Shown: positions 8,580 to 17,174, counted from the first letter of the stretch. The stretch: 64,000 nt of DNA from Lachnospiraceae bacterium JLR.KK002 (GCA_036941025.1 JAYMNP010000001.1:1944501-2008500), one strand, 5' to 3'. The notes: generated by a model not told the origin, from the sequence alone. A program made the numbers and translations.

Positions 8580-8739
8580 AATAGTAACTCTCTCCTCTCC
8601 GGGATATTTCCGTAAATTTCAAGTATGCCTGGGTATACCTGCCGTCCTGCGGCACCCGAAGGCCCCGTCCGCTCCGGACAGACAAAAGGTTCTCTGACGC
8701 CCATTTGGTGGCAACATAATATCTGTTTACATTATAGCA
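8580..8739 (-). promoter_or_regulatory. cheV promoter and GC-rich structured leader
   Basis: Minus strand: extended -10 TGCTATAAT (8739-8731), then a leader of about 145 nt. Between 8630 and 8690 the leader is much richer in GC than its surroundings and can form several stems, such as GTCCG/CGGAC around GAG and complementary GGACGG/CCGTCC runs. I do not recognise a known riboswitch; the GEMM c-di-GMP consensus was not found. Confidence 0.5.
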
Positions 8740-8773
8740 TATATTTTCTGAAAAATATAGAACATTTTTCAAT

Positions 8774-9496
8774 TTATTTCATATTAATCTCGCTTATCGT
8801 ACCATTCATCTGTACGCTTAGTCCAAGGTCAGCGATACTCTCTGCCGAAGCTGCCGGAACTTCAAATAACAGGATACCTGCCGTTGTCTGTCCTGCTTCC
8901 AGTGTGCCCATATAGGTGGAAAGGTCGTTTTCCAGCATGGTAATCTCATTCTTAACGCCAGCTTCTCCATTTATGCTCAATGCAAAAACCGGCTGCAAAT
9001 CCAGCAAATTACAGGCAGATGCTTCCGTTCCCGTATTCGTCATATTCACATTCAGAATTACGAATGTATTTCCCTCTGCCGCATCCAGCGAAAAATATCC
9101 GCCCTGCTGATAGCTGTTGCTGACAGAATAATCTTTATAGGAAAATTCTACTCCCGGAACCGCCAGTGCCTCTGTAAAGCTGACTGCTGCGGATGCTTCC
9201 TCTCCTCCTGCCTGCTCTCCCTGGCTTTCTCCCCCGCCTTCCGTCTCTGCTTCCGGCTCTTTCGTTTCTTCCGTTTCTTTTTCTTCTTCCTCAGAAAAAA
9301 CGTCCTCATCCTCTTTGGGATAAACCATGGTCAGTCCTTCCTGCTGATAGCTGTTGTGTTTTGCAAGGGTGCCGGCAGAATAATTAACGACAATAAATTC
9401 TTCGCTTTCTGTCATTACTGCCAGCTCATCTCCACACCCGGTCAGAAACAGTGCTGCAAGCATCAGCGGCATTCCCTTTTTTATGAATTTCTTCAT
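8774..9496 (-). CDS. Lipoprotein with a DUF4352-like C-terminal domain
   Basis: Signal peptide with lipobox LTGC at residues 18-21, so it should be membrane-anchored outside the cell. Residues about 60-105 are a Glu-rich low-complexity linker. The C-terminal ~130 residues (GVEFSYKDYSVSN, FVILNVNMTNTG, GTLEAGQTTAGILLFEVP) have the immunoglobulin-like DUF4352 pattern. The peptide NSYQQ occurs twice. No partner is visible; it stands alone between cheV and a two-component system. The domain call is moderate and the role is unknown. Confidence 0.72.
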   Translation of the reverse strand: MKKFIKKGMPLMLAALFLTGCGDELAVMTESEEFIVVNYSAGTLAKHNSYQQEGLTMVYPKEDEDVFSEEEEKETEETKEPEAETEGGGESQGEQAGGEEASAAVSFTEALAVPGVEFSYKDYSVSNSYQQGGYFSLDAAEGNTFVILNVNMTNTGTEASACNLLDLQPVFALSINGEAGVKNEITMLENDLSTYMGTLEAGQTTAGILLFEVPAASAESIADLGLSVQMNGTISEINMK

Positions 9497-9589
9497 AAGT
9501 CTGTCTTCCTTTCCGTACTGTCACATATTCCTGTTCTTTTATCTTATATTCTACCATTATTTATGCCGCAGAGCAACCAGTATTTTTAT

Positions 9590-9680
9590 TTCCACTTCGT
9601 GGGCCCCCTTACCGCAGGTGATAAGGTATCCTCCCACTTCGTGGGCCCCTCCTTACCACAACTACTGGCTTCGACTGTCC
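9590..9680. repeat. Hairpin repeat, chromosomal copies 1 and 2
   Basis: Two closely spaced hairpins, CCACTTCGTGGG (9592-9603) and CCCACTTCGTGGG (9633-9645), each followed by GCCCC and CTTACC. The second lies in a ~59-bp segment, 9620-9678, that aligns with 12772-12829 inside the mobile element at roughly 80% identity. It covers the 3' end and stop codon of the histidine kinase gene. Confidence 0.6.
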
Positions 9681-11134
9681 AGTTCAAACCAGAACTGTAC
9701 GCCCTGGTCCACGTTATTCACACCGCATTCCCGGTGAAAGGAGTCCATAATGGCTTTTACAATAGACAGGCCGATTCCGTTTCCGCCGTATTCTCTGGTT
9801 CTGGCCTTATCCACTTTATAAAATTTATCCCAGATATGCTCCAGCTCTTCTTCCGGTATATGTTTTCCGGTATTGAAAACTTCCACCCGCACCACTTCCG
9901 CGCCGGGCACCACAGACACCTCAATCCGCTTTTCTCCCGATGCATAATGAATTGCGTTACTGATGTAATTGGTCAGTACCTGTTCCGTTTTAAATTCATC
10001 CGCCCACACATACAGGGGGCCAACGCCATGAAGGTTCAGAGTAATTCCGTCCTGTTCCCGCAAAATGGCAGTAGCATGGACTACGCCTTCCACCACTTCC
10101 ATCAAATCAAACCGCTCAAATACCACCTGCTCGCTGCCGGATTCCAGCTGATTCAGCGTCAGCAGATTTTTCACAAGCTGATTCATCTTATCTGCTTCAT
10201 CCATAATCACTTCACAGTAAAACTCACGGCTGTCTGCATCGTCATTGATACACTCCTGCAGTCCTTCCGCATAGCCCTGAATCAGCGCAATGGGGGTTTT
10301 GAATTCATGGGAAACATTGGAAATAAAATCTTTGCGCATCTCATCTATTTCCATTCGCTTCTCAATATCTGTTTTCAGTTCGTTATTGGCGCTTTTCAGC
10401 TCGGAAATAGTCTGCTCCAGCGTCTCCGACAACTGGTTCATATGTTCTCCCAGCAAATCGACCTCATTCTGCCCCCGGCTTCGGAACTTGGCGTCAAAGT
10501 CCAGGTTTGTCATCCTGCGGGATATATCCGTAAGCTGCAGAATGGGATTGGTAATTCTCCGTGTAACCACATAAATAATTACAGCGCAGACAATCACTGC
10601 CGTAATTCCCACATAAGCCAGAAAACGATTGGCAATTTCCACACTTTCCTTAATACTTTCCACCGCTGTACGCATCAGAATCAGGTTCCCGTTCTGAAGG
10701 TTGCCCCACAGTACCAGATAATCCGTATTCAGTCTGCTGTCCTTGGTTTTTTCCACCATATACTGTTCCGTATTTTCCAGAATCTTTGCTTTGTGCCTGT
10801 CCACATGGAAAATAAGCTCCATAAACTGCAGCAACAGTTCCTCATCATCTCCCACATTGGAATGCATGATGGTACGGTCCGAACTGATAATCATCATGGT
10901 AATATTGCTGTTGGCGCACTGCTTTTCCAGTTCAATCTGAAAACTTTCTTCATTCTCCCTTTCTTCCCGGATGGCTCTGTTCGTCATTTCAAACGTATCC
11001 AGCAGCTTTTTCTGCTTGTGCTCCACATAGTAGGTTTCCAGAAGGGAATTATTGGCAAACCAGCACAGCAGCACAGTCCCCGCCACAATACTTATCATGA
11101 TAGCTGTTATCTTGCCTGTTATGGAATGCTTCAT
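9662..11134 (-). CDS. Sensor histidine kinase (HAMP, HisKA, HATPase)
   Basis: A 490-residue membrane kinase. TM1 is at about 10-30 and TM2 at about 172-192, with an extracytoplasmic sensor between them. A HAMP domain follows (ITNPILQLTDISRRM), then the dimerisation/phospho-acceptor box FISNVSHEFKTPIALI with the His, the N box NYISNAIHYA and the G box GGNGIGLSIV. Its start overlaps the stop of the response regulator upstream by 4 bases (ATGA), so they are translationally coupled. The stimulus is not evident. The last codons lie in a repeated hairpin element. Confidence 0.95.
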   Translation of the reverse strand: MKHSITGKITAIMISIVAGTVLLCWFANNSLLETYYVEHKQKKLLDTFEMTNRAIREERENEESFQIELEKQCANSNITMMIISSDRTIMHSNVGDDEELLLQFMELIFHVDRHKAKILENTEQYMVEKTKDSRLNTDYLVLWGNLQNGNLILMRTAVESIKESVEIANRFLAYVGITAVIVCAVIIYVVTRRITNPILQLTDISRRMTNLDFDAKFRSRGQNEVDLLGEHMNQLSETLEQTISELKSANNELKTDIEKRMEIDEMRKDFISNVSHEFKTPIALIQGYAEGLQECINDDADSREFYCEVIMDEADKMNQLVKNLLTLNQLESGSEQVVFERFDLMEVVEGVVHATAILREQDGITLNLHGVGPLYVWADEFKTEQVLTNYISNAIHYASGEKRIEVSVVPGAEVVRVEVFNTGKHIPEEELEHIWDKFYKVDKARTREYGGNGIGLSIVKAIMDSFHRECGVNNVDQGVQFWFELDSRSQ

Positions 11135-11808
11135 TCTTCTACCTCGAATTTATAGCCCATACCCCAGATAGTTTTAATGTAATCTCCCCGGCTGCCCAGC
11201 TTGCTGCGCAGTTTCTTTACATGGGTATCTATGGTTCTGGCGTCGCCGAAATAATCATAATTCCACACATGATTCAGAATCTTTTCTCTGGAAAGGGCAA
11301 TCCCCCTGTTTTCCACAAAATAGCTGAGCAGTTCAAATTCCTTATAACTCAGCTCCATGACTTTTCCATCCACCATAACCTGATGGCCTGGCTTATCTAT
11401 GGTAATTCCGCCGATATCCAGCGTTCCCTCTTCCTTTTTCCCGGTACGCCGCAGGATTGCCTCCACTCTGGCCACCAGAATTTTGGGGCTGAAAGGCTTG
11501 GAAATATATTCATCTGCTCCGATATCGAATCCCATCAGTTCATCGCTTTCTTCTCCTTTTGCCGTCAGCATGATAATGGGTACTTTGGAGTTCTCCCGTA
11601 TCTCTCTGCACACTTCCCAGCCATTAATTTTGGGCATCATAACATCCAGGATAATCAGCGAAATATCCTTCTGTGCATAAAATTTATTCAGGGCGTCCTC
11701 TCCGTCCTCTGCTTCCACCACTTCAAAGTCCTGTTTTACCAGAAAATCCCGCACCAGTTTCCGCATCCTGCTCTCGTCATCTACCACCAGTATCTTCAGC
11801 TTCTCCAT
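11131..11808 (-). CDS. OmpR/PhoB-type response regulator
   Basis: Receiver domain (residues 1-120) with phospho-acceptor Asp in ILDVMMPKING and Lys in SKPFSPK, followed by a winged-helix DNA-binding domain (about 130-225, ELLSYFVENRGIALSREKIL and RTIDTHVKKLRSKLG). The ATG at 11808 begins MEKLKILVVDDE and has AAAGGTG 8 bases upstream. An ATG 45 bases earlier has no ribosome binding site. It is the first gene of the operon with the histidine kinase. Confidence 0.95.
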   Translation of the reverse strand: MEKLKILVVDDESRMRKLVRDFLVKQDFEVVEAEDGEDALNKFYAQKDISLIILDVMMPKINGWEVCREIRENSKVPIIMLTAKGEESDELMGFDIGADEYISKPFSPKILVARVEAILRRTGKKEEGTLDIGGITIDKPGHQVMVDGKVMELSYKEFELLSYFVENRGIALSREKILNHVWNYDYFGDARTIDTHVKKLRSKLGSRGDYIKTIWGMGYKFEVEE

Positions 11809-11930
11809 ATCATCTACACCTTTCGCTTTTCCAGATTTATCTCTGACGTCCATATTACCACAGGATTATGGCAAATCTGTGAAAATACCATAGCATAACA
11901 GCACATCCGATTCCCGCCGCACATCTGATG

Positions 11931-12587
11931 TTACGGATTCAGTTCCTGTTCACGCTCTCTGATATTCTGCTCACGCTCTTCCAGTTCCTGTTCCCATTGT
12001 GCATATTTGTCAACAATTTTATTTTCATAATTGAGAATATTAGGATTGCTGTCCATCATCGTAATGACCACCATGCCGATTACCACAAGCATCAGGAATA
12101 CATTGATTGCTATACTGGTATGGAAAAATCCTTTTCTGCTTTTGCACCTTTCTTCCGTCCGCCTCTGTTTCAGTTCCGCTTCCCGGCGTTTCTGTTTCTC
12201 CTGGTCTAACTGTTCCTCATACCAGACCGTCAGTTCCTCCACATCCGTACCCGGTGTCTGCTGTTCCTGCTTCTGACTTCCCGTTTTCTGTACAGAATTT
12301 TTTCTGCCTGCAGAACTTTTTACCTGTATGGGCTCCAGCCCTCTGTTTTTCAGTTCCGGTACTCTGGAAAGATAATCCCGAAGCTGTTTCAGATACATAA
12401 AGCCTACCGGCGTCTCAAATACTTTCTCTGCAGTGAGCTTACGGTACATTTCCAGCACCATCCGTGGATTCTCCATATCCAGGTTTCCCTTTATATATTT
12501 TATACTTTCCGCTTCCTTCCGGGCCTTCTGCCCTTCTTCCTGTTCTGCGAAAGCAAATCCTTCTACTATGATTCCATTCTTTCCCAT
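11931..12587 (-). CDS. Unknown protein with one membrane helix and coiled coils
   Basis: 218 residues. Residues about 95-150 are charged and predicted coiled coil (Glu/Arg/Gln rich), a single hydrophobic helix lies near 156-178 (FHTSIAINVFLMLVVIGMVVITMM), and a second short coiled coil closes the protein (WEQELEEREQNIREREQ). This suggests a membrane-anchored cytosolic scaffold. I do not recognise the family. It is the last chromosomal gene before the mobile element and is transcribed away from it. Confidence 0.6.
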   Translation of the reverse strand: MGKNGIIVEGFAFAEQEEGQKARKEAESIKYIKGNLDMENPRMVLEMYRKLTAEKVFETPVGFMYLKQLRDYLSRVPELKNRGLEPIQVKSSAGRKNSVQKTGSQKQEQQTPGTDVEELTVWYEEQLDQEKQKRREAELKQRRTEERCKSRKGFFHTSIAINVFLMLVVIGMVVITMMDSNPNILNYENKIVDKYAQWEQELEEREQNIREREQELNP

Positions 12588-12703
12588 TTTTTTCCTCGCT
12601 GTTTTTCATTTATCCAACCGCTGCGCTGTAAATGTATTGCCTGTTCAGACGTATTATACCATACTGTGGCTGCTCACTGCAATTAAAGTTACAATATGAC
12701 ATA

Positions 12704-12735
12704 AAAATAAAGACAGTGCAGACTGTCTTTATTTT
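12704..12735 (-). terminator. Restored ssrA-type terminator hairpin at the left element junction
   Basis: Perfect 13-bp inverted repeat: AAAATAAAGACAG (12704-12716), 6-base loop, CTGTCTTTATTTT (12723-12735). On the minus strand the hairpin is followed by TTTTT. It now serves the serine recombinase transcript. Its outer arm is also the left direct repeat of the element. Confidence 0.75.
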
Positions 12736-12771
12736 ACGTTCATGATTCGGGTGTCAGTTAAATATATTCGC

Positions 12772-12830
12772 GATAAGGCATCCTCCCGCTTCGCGGCTCC
12801 CTTCTTACCACAAATTATGGAGCTGACTGT
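12772..12830. repeat. Hairpin repeat, element copy
   Basis: Aligns with 9620-9678. Its hairpin is CCGC-TTC-GCGG (12786-12796) where the chromosomal copy has CCAC-TTC-GTGG: the stem pair changes from A-T to G-C on both sides. It overlaps the last codons of the recombinase gene. Confidence 0.6.
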
Positions 12831-14365
12831 TTCAATGTCGAACTCTCCACACCCTTATCACCGTCAGAATTTTTAGTATCAGTAATTTCTGTAAGCGTGT
12901 CTAAATCAATCACTGTTTCATTATTTATATAATACCATGTAATAACAAGCCTGTCATCATAAACATAAATTTTATCAACGAAATATTCTAAAATCGTATT
13001 TCTTGTTTCTGTATCATCAAAGTCTGCATTGGCATACTTGTCAAAATACTGCTGTATGCTGTGTCCATCATCTACAATAGCCTGTTTTAACCTCTCTGTT
13101 TCGATGGCTTCTTTAATAGCTGTTTTCCGATTCTCTAATTCGGCAAGGCGATTCGTAACAGTATCAGACAACACGCCTTTTTCAATAGCCTTTATTAAAT
13201 TATTGATACCTTTCTCAGTTTCTTTTAATTCGGCTTCTAAACCACCTATATAACCATTATCAGCATTTAACTCTTTGTAATATGTGGCTACATCCACAGC
13301 AAGGCTTGCCAGATTTTCTGAATTTTCAAGAAGTTGACGCAAAACCCACACCACATGGACTTCTAATTGAAGTTGAGGTATGTTCCGCAATTTACATTTA
13401 TGTTTGCGATGATTTTTACAGGCATAATAATAATGGATTTTACCAGTCTTTGAAGTGCCGGACATTCCATGCATTGTTGCACCGCACTCACCGCAATATA
13501 ATTTCCCGGTCAGCCAGTAACGAGGAGCGTCCTCCTCAATAGATGGCGTTTTTGCCTTGTGCTTATTTCTTTCAAACCGCTTCTGTACTTCTTCAAAAAG
13601 CTCATCCGATACAAGTCTTGGCATACCATCTTTAATTTTAATGTCTGAATACTCATATACGCCTGTATAAGCCTTATTTTTCAAAATATGCCTAAGGCTA
13701 TTCACCTTAAATTCACGCCCAAGCATTGTCCGTACTCCTTGCACATTTAATTCGTCTGCAATTTCAGTCAATGGCTTGCCATCTGCATACTGTTTAAAAA
13801 TATACTGTACCACAGGAGCAGTTGCTTCATCTTTAATATAATGCTTTGTATCGTCCACTTTATACCCTAACATCTTATGACCATTATAAAGTGCATTCTC
13901 CGCATTATAACGCATTCCGCGCACAACATTTTGACGCAACTGTTTTGAATAAAATTCCGCCATAGATTCCAACATTCCCTCCATCAGAACAGATTCTGGT
14001 GAATCATCTGGAATCGCTTCTGCTATGTACTGTATGGAACAACCAGCGTCCCGGATTGTTTTCTTTGCAAGGGCTAGGGTATATCTGTCCCTGCCAAGTC
14101 TATCCGTTTTCCAAAGAATCAAGACAGCGGGTTTTAATTTTGCCACTTCCGCTAACATTTGTTGGAATCCCGGTCTGTCGTCCGTCGTTCCTGATATTGC
14201 CCTGTCAGTATATTCTTTAATTATATTCAAATCATGTTTTTCCGCATAAAATTGCGCCTGTTCCCTTTGCTGGTCGATAGACGCTTCATTTTGAGAATGG
14301 GAACTAAAACGGTAATACGCAATGGCATAATTATTATTATTTTGTTTGAATACATTATTTGCCAT
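12815..14365 (-). CDS. Large serine recombinase (element integrase/excisionase)
   Basis: 516 residues. The N-terminal resolvase domain (about 13-155) has the catalytic Ser in YYRFSSHSQ (residue 21), the arginines of LWKTDRLGRDR and the YSKQLRQNVVRGM segment. A recombinase domain follows (GYKVDDTKHYIKDE onward), then a zinc ribbon with CGEC and a CxxHRKHKC pair, then a long coiled coil (about 385-440) typical of this class. It should catalyse integration and excision between attP and attB. The ATG has AAGGAG 9 bases upstream. It sits at the left end of the element, transcribed outward. Confidence 0.95.
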   Translation of the reverse strand: MANNVFKQNNNNYAIAYYRFSSHSQNEASIDQQREQAQFYAEKHDLNIIKEYTDRAISGTTDDRPGFQQMLAEVAKLKPAVLILWKTDRLGRDRYTLALAKKTIRDAGCSIQYIAEAIPDDSPESVLMEGMLESMAEFYSKQLRQNVVRGMRYNAENALYNGHKMLGYKVDDTKHYIKDEATAPVVQYIFKQYADGKPLTEIADELNVQGVRTMLGREFKVNSLRHILKNKAYTGVYEYSDIKIKDGMPRLVSDELFEEVQKRFERNKHKAKTPSIEEDAPRYWLTGKLYCGECGATMHGMSGTSKTGKIHYYYACKNHRKHKCKLRNIPQLQLEVHVVWVLRQLLENSENLASLAVDVATYYKELNADNGYIGGLEAELKETEKGINNLIKAIEKGVLSDTVTNRLAELENRKTAIKEAIETERLKQAIVDDGHSIQQYFDKYANADFDDTETRNTILEYFVDKIYVYDDRLVITWYYINNETVIDLDTLTEITDTKNSDGDKGVESSTLKQSAP

Positions 14366-14523
14366 ATATGCCCTCTCCTTTACTGATTCCTTAGAATTTG
14401 AATTATACTTGAAATATGCTCATTTATCAATATAGAAACAAAATATATGAGCGAAAACATACTTTTAATCCTACATAGCACCCGTAATATTTATTACGAT
14501 AAATTTCTAATTCATCTTCCGTA

Positions 14524-14665
14524 TTCCCGGTACCATTTTTGCGGTACCACTTTTCCCAAAAAATGGTACCGGGAAAATCCAGTGTTTATGCGGTTTTTCA
14601 TCCTCCATTTTTGCGGTACCACTTTTCCCCAAAAATATGGTACCGGGGAAACCCAGTAAATACAA
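14524..14665. repeat. GGTACC hairpin and 72-bp direct repeat
   Basis: TTCCCGGTACCATTTTT (14524-14540) pairs perfectly with 14559-14575 (17-bp stem). A 24-base segment at 14534-14557 recurs exactly at 14606-14629, 72 bp downstream, each time followed by a GGTACC arm. A third partial copy lies near 14678. The arrangement resembles a single-strand origin or iteron-like region; its function is inferred only from position. Confidence 0.7.
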
Positions 14666-14830
14666 GGGCTAGAGGGTGCCGGTACCACAGTACCACTTTT
14701 TCCACAGGATTTTACTATAACAAAAAAAACACAAAAAAATATTTTAAATATCCCTTTATAAATTCTTATTTTTCAAGGGATAATAAAAAATGCTACCATA
14801 TTTTAACTATTACCACCCTAACGCATATAT

Positions 14831-14869
14831 ATACCCGTGTAGTAGGGCTTGTCGATACTACACGGGTAT
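14831..14869 (+). other. Candidate double-strand origin (Rep nick site hairpin)
   Basis: ATACCCGTGTAGTA pairs perfectly with TACTACACGGGTAT around an 11-base loop. It lies 144 bp upstream of the Rep start codon. The TACTAC at the arm base recalls the nick region of pMV158-type origins. Placement and structure fit; the nick has not been shown. Confidence 0.45.
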
Positions 14870-14951
14870 TTTTGCGACAACTTTCCATCCTGACAGGATT
14901 CCGACAAAGGGGAATAGTTAAGTATATAATTAAATTAATTTAATTTAACTA

Positions 14952-14980
14952 TTCACTTTCAGGAAAGTATGTGCTATAAT
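14952..14980 (+). promoter_or_regulatory. Promoter of the Rep gene
   Basis: TTCACT (14952-14957), 17 bases, TATAAT (14975-14980). A 10-bp inverted repeat, GAATAGTTAA with TTAACTATTC, ends at the -35 and could be an operator. Confidence 0.65.
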
Positions 14981-15012
14981 ATCTATATCAAATATATAAG
15001 GGGTGAATAAAT

Positions 15013-15747
15013 ATGGCTAGAAAATTAGCGGATTTGGAAACTATGATGTTAGTACAGGACTTCCAGCCCCAACATTGGAACTGGACAGATGATGAAAAGA
15101 AACAGCTTGGAAATTTAGGTGAAATGGGGAAAATCATCAAATCCCGGTTAGAAAATGCCGGATGTGAAATCCTTGAAATGCATGGTATCAGGCATGACAA
15201 AGACGAGAATAAAATCTGGAACGAGTACAAAATGGATTACGACATTAATTTCCAATCCAACCATGCCCACTTTATTGCAAAGTTTAAAAAAGGCAAAGGA
15301 AAGACACTGCCGGAACTCGCCAAAATTGTTGGCGTTGAAGAGAGTTACATTGAAAAGCCAAAATCCGGGCGTTACGCTTTTGACAATATGCTTTCCTATT
15401 TAATCCATATCAAATACGATAAGAAGTACCAGTATGATGTCCATACGGTTTATACATTTGCCGGGAAGAAATACATTGAACATTATCGGGAAAGGTACGA
15501 ATCATGGATGAGGGGCAGAGCGAAAAAAAGCGTAGCCAGCACAAAAGAACTTGTTGACTTCTTAATCAATGGCATTGCTGACGGTGCAATCACGTTTGAC
15601 AATATTGTAAGCAATGAAGAATGGATGAAAGTCTATATTATCAATTCATCCAGAATTGACACAGCAATAAATGCAAGAGAAAAGGCTATTAAACAACAAA
15701 AGCTGTTGAATACTCCTAATTATCAGGAGCGTTTGGGACAGAAATAG
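15013..15747 (+). CDS. Rolling-circle replication initiator (Rep_2 / pMV158 RepB-like)
   Basis: 244 residues with an N-terminal HUH endonuclease domain: an HDKD motif at 61-64, a His-Ala-His pair at 84-86 in SNHAHFIAKF, and the likely catalytic Tyr in MLSYLIH (residue 129). This would nick the origin and start rolling-circle replication of the excised circle. AAGGGG lies 7 bases before the ATG. It is larger than its namesake (~210 residues), with the extra at the N-terminus. Its presence suggests the element has a replicative circular stage. Confidence 0.85.
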   Translation: MARKLADLETMMLVQDFQPQHWNWTDDEKKQLGNLGEMGKIIKSRLENAGCEILEMHGIRHDKDENKIWNEYKMDYDINFQSNHAHFIAKFKKGKGKTLPELAKIVGVEESYIEKPKSGRYAFDNMLSYLIHIKYDKKYQYDVHTVYTFAGKKYIEHYRERYESWMRGRAKKSVASTKELVDFLINGIADGAITFDNIVSNEEWMKVYIINSSRIDTAINAREKAIKQQKLLNTPNYQERLGQK

Positions 15748-15842
15748 ACACAACATTTTGTTAAGTGCTATTTTTATTTTATCGTAACAGGGATATGTGG
15801 GCAGTATTCCAGTCCCCCATATGCTCACATATCTATAAAAAC

Positions 15843-15876
15843 AAAAGGTAACACTCAAATTGAATGTTACCTTTTT
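15843..15876. terminator. Bidirectional terminator between rep and the Big2 gene
   Basis: AAAAGGTAACA pairs with TGTTACCTTTT around an 11-base loop, with T-runs on both strands. It lies between two convergent genes. Confidence 0.85.
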
Positions 15877-15881
15877 TGCAA

Positions 15882-16688
15882 CTACTGTAACGGTCTTCTC
15901 TTCCCGCATTTGGAGCATTCTTCGTAGTTGTAGGGTTTTGCATAGGGAGTACATCCCGACCAGCTGCCATGGCCATATTCACGGTTGAGAGCTGCTTCTA
16001 TGCTGTGGGCCTGCCACTCCTTTGCATTAGCAAATATCTGACCACATGCACATTGGCAATACATTGGACCGCTGTCTGTGGTAAACACTCTGACCCAGTC
16101 ATGCTTACACTCTGTACCAACATTCTTAACAGTTACCTTACAAGTAGCTTTCTTCTTAGAGCCATCTGCGGCGGTAGCAGTAATGGTAGCTGTCCCGTTA
16201 GAAACAGCCGAAACTTTACCGTTACTGTCTACTTTGGCAACTTTAGTATTACTTGATTTCCATGTGACCTTACGCTGATTAGCATTGGTCGGCTTTGCTG
16301 TAGCTTTCAGAGTAACCGTAGCACCTTTCTTAGTAAGAGTGGCGGTCTTTTTATTCAGTGTTACAGAGGTAACAGGCTGTTTTACAGTCACCTTGCAGGT
16401 GTATTTCTTGCCAGATACCTTAGCGGTAATTGTAGCTGTGCCCTTTTTCTTAGCGGTTATTTTTCCTTTGGAATTTACTGTGGCAACAGATTTTTTGGAT
16501 GTAGACCATGTGACTTTCTCAGTCGTTTCAGATACTTTAAGATTGTATGATTTCTTGACGTTCAGCGCAATTTCAGTTTTATTCAATTTCACTTTTGCCT
16601 TTGCCTCTGCTTGCATGGGCATAGCCAGTGTTAAAGCCATAGCAATAATAACGATAGTTGCGATTGATTTTCTGATGATGTTCTTCAT
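15882..16688 (-). CDS. Secreted protein with two Big2 domains and a Cys-rich tail (element cargo)
   Basis: 268 residues from the ATG at 16688, which has AAGGGG upstream. An N-terminal signal peptide ends near MQAEAKA. Two bacterial Ig-like (Big_2) domains follow: KVKLNKTEIALNVKKSYNL to YTCKVTVK, and VTSVTLNKKTATLTKKG to KATCKVTVK. The last ~75 residues carry CKHDW, a CQCACG pair and CSKCGKR, resembling a zinc-binding domain, which is unusual for an exported protein. It may bind cell-surface or matrix components. It is the only gene of the element not obviously devoted to mobility. Confidence 0.85.
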   Translation of the reverse strand: MKNIIRKSIATIVIIAMALTLAMPMQAEAKAKVKLNKTEIALNVKKSYNLKVSETTEKVTWSTSKKSVATVNSKGKITAKKKGTATITAKVSGKKYTCKVTVKQPVTSVTLNKKTATLTKKGATVTLKATAKPTNANQRKVTWKSSNTKVAKVDSNGKVSAVSNGTATITATAADGSKKKATCKVTVKNVGTECKHDWVRVFTTDSGPMYCQCACGQIFANAKEWQAHSIEAALNREYGHGSWSGCTPYAKPYNYEECSKCGKRRPLQ

Positions 16689-16756
16689 AATGAATCCCCT
16701 TTCTTTGGTATATGCTAAATATTCATTTTTGTGAAAAAATTCGTCATTTTTCGACA

Positions 16757-17174
16757 TGTGTTTGCTTAATTAAAAATTATACTCTCTTTTATCAGTTTTG
16801 TCCATTTCAAAATCAGTTCCTTTCTTTTTTGCTTTTGCACTCGCTCCCTTAATTATAGCCTAACGCATAGATACAGAATAAGTGAAAAGAGATACAGAAC
16901 CGGGGGCAATAATTCCCCACCGCAGAGGTGGGGAAAAGCAAGGGTCAAGGGAGTGCAACTCCTTGCAAAATTATCTAAATACACTTGTGAATTTAGATGT
17001 ATTTTGCTACAACGAACGGAACGAGATACTTTTTTGGGAAAGAAATAACTTACCGCCATAGACAGCACAACCTGGCAAAAGCCAGAAAATAACCGGACAA
17101 AAAATACAGAAAAAAATTAAAAAAACACTTGACAGAGGGGTTGTATTCTGAAGTTTTTCGATTATCATTAAGGT
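16757..17174. other. Intergenic region with candidate oriT
   Basis: About 420 bp upstream of the relaxase gene. It holds TTCCCCAC/GTGGGGAA (16913-16935), GGAGT-GCA-ACTCC near 16950, ATCTAAAT...ATTTAGAT (16973-16998), a TTGACA near 17130 and ATTATCAT/ATGATAAT over the relaxase start. MobV oriT sites usually lie just upstream of mob and contain such hairpins, so 16910-17020 is the best oriT candidate. Confidence 0.45.

Larger units (their letters stand above)
14366..15012. other. Intergenic control/replication region of the element
   Basis: Gene-free 647 bp. It holds the GGTACC hairpin repeats (14524-14665), a 14-bp perfect hairpin (14831-14869) proposed as the double-strand origin, the palindrome GAATAGTTAA...TTAACTATTC (about 14913-14955) and the Rep promoter. 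No open frame here has a plausible start and ribosome binding site. Confidence 0.6.

Noticed and set aside
9356..11155. A 599-codon open frame on the plus strand
   Set aside because: It lies opposite the histidine kinase and lipoprotein genes, whose motifs and overlaps are clear; its translation is rich in His and Phe as expected for an antisense shadow.
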